Below, piece by piece: positions 1-5,317 of a stretch of DNA of 5,886 bases. Every line of letters begins with the position of its first letter. Position 1 is the first letter of the stretch. The notes under the pieces were generated by a model. The model was not told where the DNA came from. It ran no database searches and worked only from the letters and a program-made list of their open reading frames with translations. The translations under genes and the position numbers were made by a program. This DNA is from Anaerolineae bacterium (GTDB taxonomy: Bacteria; Chloroflexota; Anaerolineae; J102), in NCBI GenBank assembly GCA_026985975.1, contig JALSPL010000002.1:1-5886 (forward strand), written 5' to 3'.

Positions 1-1
1 C

Positions 2-268
2 GCCGGCGCTTATGTGGGACAAACCATCACCGTAGAGGGGCGCATCACCCGCACCAAAGATATCGGCAGCATCACCTTTCTCAACTTCGGCAAAGATCGG
101 GATGATTTCGTGGCCATCGTGCGGGCAAAGGATTACGATAACTTCCCCGCTGCGCCCGCCCGGCTCTACAAGGGGAAAAAGGTGTGGATCACCGGTGAAA
201 TCAGTTTGCATAAAGGCGTTCCGCAGATGACGCTGCATTCTCCCGCTCAGATCGAGGTGTTCGACTGA
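2..268 (+). CDS. OB-fold nucleic-acid-binding-type domain protein, C-terminal part (5' partial)
   Basis: About 88 residues remain. The frame is open to the left edge (codons for A-G-A-Y precede the GTG at 14), and no Shine-Dalgarno sequence lies before that GTG, so I read this as the end of a longer protein. The visible part has alternating beta strands typical of an OB-fold: VGQTITVEGRI, an ITFLNFG strand, FVAIVRAKDY, a YKGKKVWITGEI strand, then HKGVPQMTLHSPAQIEV. This pattern, with LNF, a KGKKV..TG turn and a closing P-xx-I-E-V, is what I know from small OB domains at the end of thermonuclease-like or helix-hairpin-helix DNA-binding proteins in Chloroflexota and Firmicutes. The family assignment is from memory of the pattern, and the missing N-terminal domain would decide the role. 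The stop overlaps the start of the next gene (TGATG), so the two are probably translated from one message. Confidence 0.72.
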   Translation, partial: AGAYVGQTITVEGRITRTKDIGSITFLNFGKDRDDFVAIVRAKDYDNFPAAPARLYKGKKVWITGEISLHKGVPQMTLHSPAQIEVFD

Positions 269-1368
269 TGAAAAAATGGCTGGGCCGTCTGGCGCTGATC
301 CTCTTCGGCCTGCTGATGGCGGTGGTGATGCTGGAGGCGCTGTTGCGACTGATGCCCGGATTTCTGCCGCCCAACCTGCAACTGGCGCTGCGGGTGCGCG
401 ACACCGTGGCCCAGCGCAGTCAGCTTTTTTATGAAGATTCCGACCTGGGACATGTGCTCAAGCCCGGTTTGAATGCCGAAGTGGATATGCTGGGGGAATT
501 CAGCTTCCATGTTCAGACCTCGGATCTGGGATTGGGCGGGCCGGGCTTCCGCGATCAGGATGTGCAAATTCCCGCCTACGCTGTGGCCATCGGCGATTCG
601 TTCACCTATGGTCTGGGGGTGGAGGAGCCCGCAACCTGGGTGGCCCGGCTGCAGGATGATCTGGGGGAGGAAGTCGTAAATCTGGGACAGCCCGGCATCG
701 GGCCGGTGCGTGAAAATCGCATTTATCAGCAATATGGCCGCCGCTTGCAGCCGCAAGTGGTGCTGTGGATGGTGGTGCCCAATGATCTGGAGGACGCCAT
801 GGTCTTCAACGGTTTTGGTCGCCCGGGCCAGGAGCCGGATTGGCTGGATCGGGCCTTCGACGCCCTGCGTCCCTGGTCCCGGCTGGCGCTGGTGATCGAA
901 TTCAGCCTGGGGCGCGGGCCTTTCGCCTGGGCCGGGGGCTATGAAATCCGCCAGGTGAGAGACCAGGTTTTCTTTTTCCAGCCGGGATTTATTACCAAAC
1001 AGATCGATCTGGCCGATCCTTACATCGAAAAAGGCTGGTGGATCAGCCGCAACGCGCTGGCTGATGCGGTGGCCGCGGCCCATGATGACGGCAGCCGATT
1101 CATCCTGATTCTGGCCCCGCCCCGGGAGCGCGTCTACATCGATCTGCTCACGGATGATCCCCCCCATGCGCCGTTCAACACCGATGCGCTCTTCGCCCGC
1201 TACAAGGATCTGGGCGATGAGCTGGGCTTCGAGGTGCTGGATTTGACTGAACCCTTCGTCGAGGCCGCTCAGTCCGGCGAAATCCTCTATTTTTCGCGGG
1301 ATGGGCACTGGAATGCAGCGGGCCACGCTCTGGCCGCCCGCGAGCTAACGGCTTATCTCTCGAAATAA
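268..1368 (+). CDS. Membrane-anchored SGNH/GDSL-family hydrolase or acetyltransferase-like protein
   Basis: The product has 366 residues. Residues 5-29 form one N-terminal hydrophobic segment after MKK, a signal anchor or signal peptide, which places the catalytic part outside the membrane. SGNH blocks can be seen in order: block I AIGDSFTYG with nucleophile Ser111; block II around LGQPGIG (Gly140/Gly143); block III VVPNDLED with Asn172; and a final SRDGHWNAAGH with Asp345 and His347. The D-x-H-W-N form of the last block, instead of the common D-xx-H, resembles the AlgJ/AlgX and DHHW-type proteins that move or remove acetyl groups on surface polysaccharides. The substrate is not visible here, and no MBOAT partner lies in the window. 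The ATG overlaps the upstream stop by one base, with a weak GAGG at 254-257, which indicates translational coupling. An esterase with a different surface substrate is equally possible. The SGNH fold is clear, the specificity is not. Confidence 0.85.
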   Translation: MKKWLGRLALILFGLLMAVVMLEALLRLMPGFLPPNLQLALRVRDTVAQRSQLFYEDSDLGHVLKPGLNAEVDMLGEFSFHVQTSDLGLGGPGFRDQDVQIPAYAVAIGDSFTYGLGVEEPATWVARLQDDLGEEVVNLGQPGIGPVRENRIYQQYGRRLQPQVVLWMVVPNDLEDAMVFNGFGRPGQEPDWLDRAFDALRPWSRLALVIEFSLGRGPFAWAGGYEIRQVRDQVFFFQPGFITKQIDLADPYIEKGWWISRNALADAVAAAHDDGSRFILILAPPRERVYIDLLTDDPPHAPFNTDALFARYKDLGDELGFEVLDLTEPFVEAAQSGEILYFSRDGHWNAAGHALAARELTAYLSK

Positions 1369-1377
1369 CACATGCCC

Positions 1378-1414
1378 AAAATAAAAAGCCGCCGGGATGA
1401 ACTCCGGGCGGCTT
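1378..1414 (-). terminator. Intrinsic terminator of the minus-strand small gene
   Basis: Stem arms AAGCCGCC (1386-1393) and GGCGGCTT (1407-1414) pair over 8 bp, then a G-G mismatch and 3 more pairs (GGA/TCC) close a 5-nt loop. Read on the minus strand, the hairpin is followed by TTTTTATTTT, a good U-tract. On the plus strand it is followed by GTGGCG, so it should stop minus-strand transcription mainly, though the hairpin also lies just behind the stop of the convergent SGNH gene. Confidence 0.85.
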
Positions 1415-1449
1415 GTGGCGAGAAAGATGAATGGGGAGAGGGATGGCGT

Positions 1450-1884
1450 TCAGGCGGATTCGCCGGTTTCGGAGGCTGGCTCCGGGGCGTCATGCCCGGA
1501 TTCATCGGCCGCGGGCGGCGTGTGCACGTTTTGCTCCATCTTCTGCACGATGTCGGTCAATTCTTCGTTCACCGAGCGCAGGGCGTTGAGCAGGCCCGTC
1601 TTGATGTTTTGGGTCACGGGCGCGGTCTTGAGCTCCTCCGCGGTTTGCGCCGCCTTCTGCGCCACGTTTTTGGTCACCTGAGACTCGCGGGCCTTGACCA
1701 TGGCCTCGTTGATCTCCTCGATGACGGTCTGGGCGCCGGTGGCGACTTCTTTGCGCACTTCCTGCAGTTGCGGCGACTCCAGCGCGTCCTTGATGAGCTG
1801 ACTGAAATTACGTCCCAATTTGCTTAACTCCTCGACGAATGGGCTGCTTGTGTTTTTGGGTTGTTCCTGTTGCGTATTGTCCAT
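1450..1884 (-). CDS. Small soluble helical protein of unknown function
   Basis: The product has 144 residues with no signal peptide, no membrane segment and no cysteine. Residues 15-118 are predicted by eye to be nearly all amphipathic helix (FVEELSKLGRNFSQLIKDAL, then EVRKEVATGAQTVIEEINEA, then a stretch ending in LRSVNEELTDIVQKMEQ) with heptad-like spacing of L/I/V/A. The last 25 or so residues are a disordered acidic tail rich in Pro, Ala, Glu and Asp. I do not recognise a family. The style is that of phasin-like, YtxH-like or other coiled-coil stress or surface-associated proteins, but no diagnostic motif is present. The start is supported by GGAGG (plus-strand CCTCC at 1895-1899) ten bases before the ATG. 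The gene is convergent with the SGNH gene, stands alone in its orientation and has its own terminator. The opposite strand is also open here, but that reading has Leu/His/Arg-rich composition and no ribosome-binding site. Confidence 0.8.
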   Translation of the reverse strand: MDNTQQEQPKNTSSPFVEELSKLGRNFSQLIKDALESPQLQEVRKEVATGAQTVIEEINEAMVKARESQVTKNVAQKAAQTAEELKTAPVTQNIKTGLLNALRSVNEELTDIVQKMEQNVHTPPAADESGHDAPEPASETGESA

Positions 1885-2039
1885 ATTATTGAATCCTCCG
1901 GGATGGGTGGATTTGGGAAGATGTTTTCTGTCTGTCTATACGAGATGAAAGGCGTCAGGGTTTCAAAGTGAGCGTCAAATTTCTGGATGGCCTGGGCAAA
2001 GCTTTATCTCATGCAAAGTTGCTGCGGCGCTAGCCGTTT

Positions 2040-2098
2040 TCGTAACGCGTAATGCGTGATGCGTAATGTCCTCACATTTTACGCTTGACGCATTACGT
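2040..2098. repeat. Heptad repeats arranged as a hairpin-forming inverted repeat
   Basis: Four 7-bp units run in the plus direction: TCGTAAC (2040), GCGTAAT (2047), GCGTGAT (2054) and GCGTAAT (2061). After a short spacer three units of the same kind run on the other strand: TTTACGC (2078), TTGACGC (2085) and ATTACGT (2092). The two halves can pair: 2048-2057 with 2088-2097 perfectly over 10 bp, and 2061-2069 with 2074-2084 with a 2-nt bulge, around the loop CCTC. There is no T-tract, so it is not a typical terminator. Confidence 0.85.
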
Positions 2099-2111
2099 GC
2101 CTGCTTACTCG

Positions 2112-2128
2112 GCCAACGTTGGCGCCAA
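2112..2128. promoter_or_regulatory. Overlapping palindromes, possible operator
   Basis: GCCAACGTTGGC (2112-2123) is a perfect 12-bp palindrome, and TTGGCGCCAA (2119-2128) is a perfect 10-bp palindrome sharing five bases with it. The AACGTT core resembles operators bound by LacI/PurR-family repressors. It lies about 165 bases before the start of the secreted LPTTGG protein. No regulator gene is in the window, so the operator role is only an inference. Confidence 0.4.
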
Positions 2129-2280
2129 AACCTTTTTGCAAGCGTCACCAGCATTATTTACGGACAGTTATGAAAATCCGCCGAAATGCGTGGTAAGAAA
2201 CCTAATGGGCGCAGCGTCTGAGGGGTGTTCGACTGTTCAAACACCTGCGATTCCATTCCATTCCATCTCAATTTTTCCAC

Positions 2281-2286
2281 GGAGGA
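2281..2286 (+). promoter_or_regulatory. Ribosome-binding site fixing the start of the LPTTGG gene
   Basis: GGAGGA lies 4-5 bases before the ATG at 2291. An upstream in-frame ATG at 2225 has no such site and would add 22 polar residues (with two cysteines) in front of a perfect signal peptide, so 2291 is the better start. Confidence 0.85.
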
Positions 2287-2290
2287 AATC

Positions 2291-3865
2291 ATGTCACGTA
2301 AATCAACTTTGATCATTGGCCTGCTGTTGGTGGGCCTGCTGCTTCTGCCGGTCATCGCCATTGCCGGCAGCGGCGTCACTGGCGGCGACCCCAGTTTTAC
2401 CAAGACTGACGCCGAAGAAGAAGGCTACTGGTATTCCCGCTACAATCTGGGCAACCTGGTCATGCGCTCGGGCCTGGGCGAAACTTTCATGCCCGAGCCC
2501 GCCATGATTCAGAAAATGATTCAGATGGTGGACGCCAATCCCGATGATGGCGATACTGCCGCACCGGCCAAAAATGTGACGCTGATCAAATCCGTCTACG
2601 CCAGCGGCGACCCGCACTACGTCACCAAGCTGGACGTCAACGACTTCGCCACCCAGCGCTGGGACCCGGCCACCTTCGACAAGAACGTCACCAGCTCCGC
2701 CATGGCCTGGACCATCATCAAAGAAACGGAATGGTCCAAGCAATTCCATGTGGACAGCCATTTCGGCACGCCCGCCGATGATTTCGGCGCCCAGTGGCGG
2801 TTCGTGGGCATGGTGATGAACGCCAATTCGCTGATGCAATCGAAATATGCGCTGGAAAAGATGCGCAACGAGCAGGGCCTTTTCGCCAACAGCGATGGCG
2901 CCATCGATTGGAACGGCCAGTGGGCCATGCTGGAGGCCCTGAGCGATGTGGGCGGCCTGCTGAAGGCGGACCATGTCCCCAACAGCGCCACCAATCGCTA
3001 CAAGAATCCGCCCATGGCCGCCATGTTCCTGGGAGCCGCCGACGCCTTCTTCAACACCATTGCCAGCCGCCAGCCCAGCGACACCCGGGAGCTTTCTCTG
3101 GCCGTGCAGGGACTCACCTGGTACGCGGCCAGCACGGGCAACGCCGCCAACAAAGCCGCAGCCATCGACCTCATCGGCAAGTTCGGCGACCAGCTTGTGA
3201 ACGCCAACAAGGATGACGCCACCCGCAAAGCTTTCGCCATCCGTGGCCTCATCGAGGCCTATCGCACCACCGGCAATAACGCCTATCGTGACGCCGCCGC
3301 CGAGGTGTTCACCGGTCTGGCCGGCGAATATGACGCCGGGTCGGGCGTCTTCAGCAGCCAGAACGTGTACAGCATCGACAATGTCGCCGCCATCATGGGA
3401 GCCATCAACAGCAGCATGATTTTCCTGGGTGACGCCATCGACCAGAATCAGGCGAAAACCATGTTCACAGGTTTCTTCGAGAGCGCCGTCAACATGAGCG
3501 GTTTGCAGCAGTCTGTACCGCCCATCCCCGTGGCCAAAGGCAAATTCGAGCAGGATGAGCCGCCCATGTATTACGGCTACCCCGGCATTCCCAAGCCCCC
3601 CATGGCGGGCGGCGAGTTCGGCGTCGCCCCGGTGTTCGCCACCGAGGTCAAATGGGATGGCGGCCAGTGGCAGGTGACCAACGCCCGCTTCGATTCCGCC
3701 GGCGCCATGCACGCCTCCAACGAGTTTATCTGGTTCCACAATGATGAGGTCAACGGCTTCCCCCGGGTGTCGGGCGCCAGCGGCGGTCCCACCACGCTGC
3801 CCACCACCGGCGGCTCCTGGTTCCAGATCATCCTGGCCCGCATCTCTGACTTCCTCGGCTTCTAA
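2291..3865 (+). CDS. Secreted alpha/alpha-toroid-like protein with C-terminal LPTTGG sortase-type motif
   Basis: The product has 524 residues. Residues 1-25 are a clear signal peptide: SRK, a long Leu/Ile/Val core, then AIA before GSG. The mature part has no cysteine. Residues 170-400 are a series of helix pairs, with turns such as TGNAANKAAAIDLIGKFGDQ and TTGNNAYRDAAAEVFTGLAG. This spacing is what (alpha/alpha)-toroid proteins show (six-hairpin glycosidase, epimerase or lyase-like). Residues 420-495 are rich in Pro, Gly, Trp and Tyr and look like a beta-type or loop module. I cannot name catalytic residues or a substrate, so the enzymatic role is open. The C-terminus is the oddest part: LPTTGG at residues 503-508 (3797-3814) fits the LPxTG sortase signal, but only 16 residues follow (SWFQIILARISDFLGF), which are amphipathic, contain Arg and Asp, and end without a basic tail. 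A sortase gene follows directly. The likely job is a surface-attached sugar- or polymer-acting protein, with modest confidence. Confidence 0.85.
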   Translation: MSRKSTLIIGLLLVGLLLLPVIAIAGSGVTGGDPSFTKTDAEEEGYWYSRYNLGNLVMRSGLGETFMPEPAMIQKMIQMVDANPDDGDTAAPAKNVTLIKSVYASGDPHYVTKLDVNDFATQRWDPATFDKNVTSSAMAWTIIKETEWSKQFHVDSHFGTPADDFGAQWRFVGMVMNANSLMQSKYALEKMRNEQGLFANSDGAIDWNGQWAMLEALSDVGGLLKADHVPNSATNRYKNPPMAAMFLGAADAFFNTIASRQPSDTRELSLAVQGLTWYAASTGNAANKAAAIDLIGKFGDQLVNANKDDATRKAFAIRGLIEAYRTTGNNAYRDAAAEVFTGLAGEYDAGSGVFSSQNVYSIDNVAAIMGAINSSMIFLGDAIDQNQAKTMFTGFFESAVNMSGLQQSVPPIPVAKGKFEQDEPPMYYGYPGIPKPPMAGGEFGVAPVFATEVKWDGGQWQVTNARFDSAGAMHASNEFIWFHNDEVNGFPRVSGASGGPTTLPTTGGSWFQIILARISDFLGF

Positions 3866-3883
3866 TCCGCTCCTCTCTCCTCG

Positions 3884-3921
3884 CCGACGCCTGGTTTTTC
3901 CGAAAGCCGGGCGTCGGTTTT
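3884..3921 (+). terminator. Intrinsic terminator between the LPTTGG gene and the sortase gene
   Basis: The arms at 3884-3895 and 3906-3917 form a 12-bp stem (core CCGACGCC/GGCGTCGG, two G-U pairs toward the loop) around a 10-nt loop, followed by TTTT (3918-3921) and then a C-run. It lies 18 bases after the stop of the LPTTGG gene and ends 15 bases before the sortase ATG, so it could act as a terminator or as a partial read-through attenuator. Confidence 0.82.
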
Positions 3922-3936
3922 CCCCCTTCCTGTTTT

Positions 3937-4821
3937 ATGCTTTCACGATTCCATCTTTCCCGCCGCCTTCTGACGCTGTTGCCGCTGCTGGCGCTGGGGA
4001 TGATATGGCTGGCGGGATGCACGGTCGGCCCGGTCGTAGAAAATGCCGCCTCCCCGTTGCCATCAACCGCGGCCCCGGCGGCGGTGACGGCCACGCCCGC
4101 GAGCCCTTTCCGCCCTGTCGCTCCCGCACCCGCGGCTGAGCCGCCCGCGCCCAGGCCCGTGCCCGCGCCTGAGCGCCCGGGCCTGCTGGCTGGCATGATG
4201 CGCCAGCTCAAGCGCGCGTCCGCACCGATGCCCACCGCCACCCCTGCGCCTGTTCCCGCGCCAGTTATCGTCCGCCACGGCGACCGCATCGACGCGATCG
4301 GCCCCGTCCCCATCGCCACCATCGCCCCCCTGACGCCCGGCGAGGGCCTGCCTCCCGTGCGCCTGCAAATCCCGTCCCTGGCTCTGGATACGCCCGTGCA
4401 GCGCATGGGCTGGAAAACCGTGCACGGCGTCAGCCAGTGGGATGTGGTGGACAACGCAGCCGGCCATCATTTCGACAGCGTCTATCCCGGCGAGCGGGGC
4501 AATGTGGCGCTGTCGGGCCATAACAACATCGCCGGAGCCGTTTTCGCCGGGGTGTGCGTCATCGGGCAGCCGGGCGTGGCCTTTGGCCTGGGCGATGAAA
4601 TGATCCTAGTGGATAGCGGCGGGCGCAGATTCACCTACCGGGTCAATGGCTGGCATCGCATGAAGGAGAAAAACGCGTCCATCGCCAAACGTCAGGATAA
4701 CGCGGCCTGGCTGCGCCAAACCGACGAAGCGCAGCTCACCCTGGTCACCTGCTGGCCCCCATGGTCCAACACCCACCGCGTGGTGGTCACGGGCGTGCTG
4801 ACCGCTATGTCCCCGCCCTGA
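3937..4821 (+). CDS. Sortase-family cysteine transpeptidase with an N-terminal lipobox
   Basis: The product has 294 residues. Residues 9-27 are a hydrophobic signal region ending in L-A-G-Cys28, a fitting lipobox, so the enzyme may be lipid-anchored outside the membrane rather than held by the usual transmembrane anchor. Residues 30-135 are a Pro/Ala-rich linker. Residues 140-290 are the sortase beta-barrel: LQIPSLALDTPV, then GNVALSGHNN with catalytic His195, GDEMILVDSGGRRFTYRV, then LTLVTCWPPW with catalytic Cys272 and THRVVV with Arg281. All three active-site residues are present in the expected order and spacing, so it should be active. Sortases cut an LPxTG-like signal and join the protein to the cell wall or to another protein. 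The class is not settled: the TLVTC-WPP-S-x-x-R pattern is closest to what I know from class D/E/F enzymes. The adjacent upstream gene ends in LPTTGG and is the obvious substrate candidate. No Shine-Dalgarno sequence precedes the ATG, and later start codons would damage the signal sequence. Confidence 0.94.
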   Translation: MLSRFHLSRRLLTLLPLLALGMIWLAGCTVGPVVENAASPLPSTAAPAAVTATPASPFRPVAPAPAAEPPAPRPVPAPERPGLLAGMMRQLKRASAPMPTATPAPVPAPVIVRHGDRIDAIGPVPIATIAPLTPGEGLPPVRLQIPSLALDTPVQRMGWKTVHGVSQWDVVDNAAGHHFDSVYPGERGNVALSGHNNIAGAVFAGVCVIGQPGVAFGLGDEMILVDSGGRRFTYRVNGWHRMKEKNASIAKRQDNAAWLRQTDEAQLTLVTCWPPWSNTHRVVVTGVLTAMSPP

Positions 4822-4880
4822 AAGGCCTCTATCTAACTCATCCTGGCTCAACTTGGTTTAACGGGATCAGTTCAACCTCC

Positions 4881-4958
4881 CTGACGAAAATTGACGAAAG
4901 GACGAAGATGGACGAAGAAAATCGTCTACATTCGTCGAGATTCGTCTACGTTCGTCTG
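4881..4958. repeat. Phased GACGAA / TTCGTC inverted repeat array
   Basis: GACGAA occurs four times at 4883, 4893, 4901 and 4911 (steps of 10, 8 and 10). It is followed by ATCGTC at 4921 and TTCGTC at 4931, 4941 and 4951 (steps of exactly 10). The second half is the reverse complement of the first, so the block is both a tandem array phased to one DNA turn and a large imperfect inverted repeat centred near 4918. Confidence 0.9.
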
Positions 4959-5019
4959 GCCGCCGCCTATTTTCATGCTTATTACGTGTAGCCGCTCATG
5001 GCGACTGCTTCAGAGAAAT

Positions 5020-5048
5020 GACGCACCCTGAAATCCAAAGGGTGCGTC
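5020..5048. terminator. Perfect 10-bp hairpin without a clear U-tract
   Basis: GACGCACCCT (5020-5029) and AGGGTGCGTC (5039-5048) pair perfectly around a 9-nt loop. The plus strand continues CTAAACG, the minus strand ATTTCTCTG, so neither side has a proper U-tract. It lies about 200 bases after the sortase stop and may act as a weak terminator, an RNA-stabilising hairpin or a protein-binding palindrome. Confidence 0.5.
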
Positions 5049-5092
5049 CTAAACGAGTTGGAAGCGTTCATGCGCCTCTGCCCGACATTACG

Positions 5093-5127
5093 AGTGAGTA
5101 TTCAGTAATCAGTTTACAGTGTTCTGT
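5093..5127. repeat. Degenerate heptad tandem repeats ending in AGT
   Basis: Five consecutive 7-bp units can be read: AGTGAGT, ATTCAGT, AATCAGT, TTACAGT and GTTCTGT. The middle three agree best, sharing a 3' CAGT. The unit differs from that of the heptad repeat at 2040-2098, but the period is the same. Confidence 0.75.
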
Positions 5128-5179
5128 GGCGGCGGCCCGTCGCATTTGCCCAAGGCGCTTTAGCGTCTTTCAGCTATGA

Positions 5180-5202
5180 GCCTGGGCCTATCAGCCCCAG
5201 GC
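5180..5202. repeat. GC-rich inverted repeat
   Basis: GCCTGGG (5180-5186) pairs with CCCAGGC (5196-5202) around 9 bases; after one C-C mismatch two further pairs are possible. No T-tract follows. It may be part of a dispersed intergenic repeat or of the leader of the cytochrome gene. Confidence 0.5.
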
Positions 5203-5302
5203 GGAGGCGGCAGACGTCAACCTCCAACTGAAATAGGACACACCCAAATCCAAAAGAGCGCTCATCCTTGATTTTGTAGACGCTTCCTCTAATCCACACA
5301 AC

Positions 5303-5307
5303 AGGAG
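5303..5307 (+). promoter_or_regulatory. Ribosome-binding site of the cytochrome lipoprotein
   Basis: AGGAG lies 10 bases before the ATG at 5318. In-frame ATGs also occur at 5327 and 5330, at longer distances (19 and 22 bases), so 5318 is preferred. All three keep the lipoprotein signal intact. Confidence 0.7.
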
Positions 5308-5317
5308 ATTATTCACA

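Larger units (their letters stand above)
1885..2290. other. Gene-poor divergent intergenic region with repeats and a palindrome
   Basis: These 406 bases separate the minus-strand small gene from the plus-strand LPTTGG gene, so both promoters should lie here. I could not pick a convincing -35/-10 pair for either. The stretch holds a heptad inverted repeat (2040-2098), overlapping palindromes (2112-2128), and a three-fold ATTCC run (2250-2264) just before the ribosome-binding site of the next gene. No tRNA, riboswitch or convincing small gene was seen. Confidence 0.7.
4822..5317. other. Gene-poor region rich in small repeats and hairpins
   Basis: About 500 bases lie between the sortase and the cytochrome lipoprotein. 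They are less GC-rich than the genes. They hold the GACGAA/TTCGTC array (4881-4958), a perfect hairpin (5020-5048), a heptad array (5093-5127), a second GC-rich hairpin (5180-5202) and the string CAACTGAAATAGGACAC (5225-5241), which recalls an insertion-sequence end. The only short ORF (4909-4991) is made largely from the repeat itself. The promoter of the cytochrome gene should be in the last 100 bases, but no clear pair stands out. Confidence 0.75.

Noticed and set aside
247..1326. Long minus-strand open frame (359 codons) opposite the SGNH gene
   Set aside because: The plus-strand frame has all SGNH blocks and a coupled start; the minus product is Gln/His/Gly-rich without a recognisable motif and is a shadow of GC-rich codon use.
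1372..1827. Plus-strand open frame opposite the small helical protein
   Set aside because: It begins before the terminator hairpin and gives a Leu/His/Arg/Gly-rich product; the minus frame has GGAGG, good helix composition and a matching terminator.
1935..1967. TATAGA and TTTGAA on the minus strand as a promoter for the small gene
   Set aside because: The spacing is 21 bases, too long for a standard promoter, and the -35 match is poor.
2225..2290. Upstream in-frame ATG for the LPTTGG protein
   Set aside because: It would put 22 polar residues before the signal peptide and lacks a ribosome-binding site, while GGAGGA precedes 2291.
2303..3739. Long minus-strand open frame (478 codons) opposite the LPTTGG gene
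   Set aside because: The plus frame has a strong ribosome-binding site and signal peptide; the minus reading is Gly/Val/His-rich and starts inside the gene with no supporting signal.
4057..4071. LPSTA string in the sortase linker
   Set aside because: It resembles a sorting signal but sits in a Pro/Ala-rich linker near the N-terminus, far from any C-terminal position, and is best explained by composition.
4909..4991. Short ORF of 27 codons starting ATGGACGAAG
   Set aside because: Much of it is composed of the GACGAA/TTCGTC repeat, with no clear ribosome-binding site and no recognisable product.
4881..5127. Repeat blocks considered as a CRISPR array
   Set aside because: Units are only 6-7 bases, there are no unique spacers of 30 or so bases, and no cas gene is present.
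4872..5225. Nine-base direct repeat TCAACCTCC at 4872 and 5217 as a possible target-site duplication
   Set aside because: No inverted terminal repeats lie just inside the copies and no transposase is present; nine bases can recur by chance.
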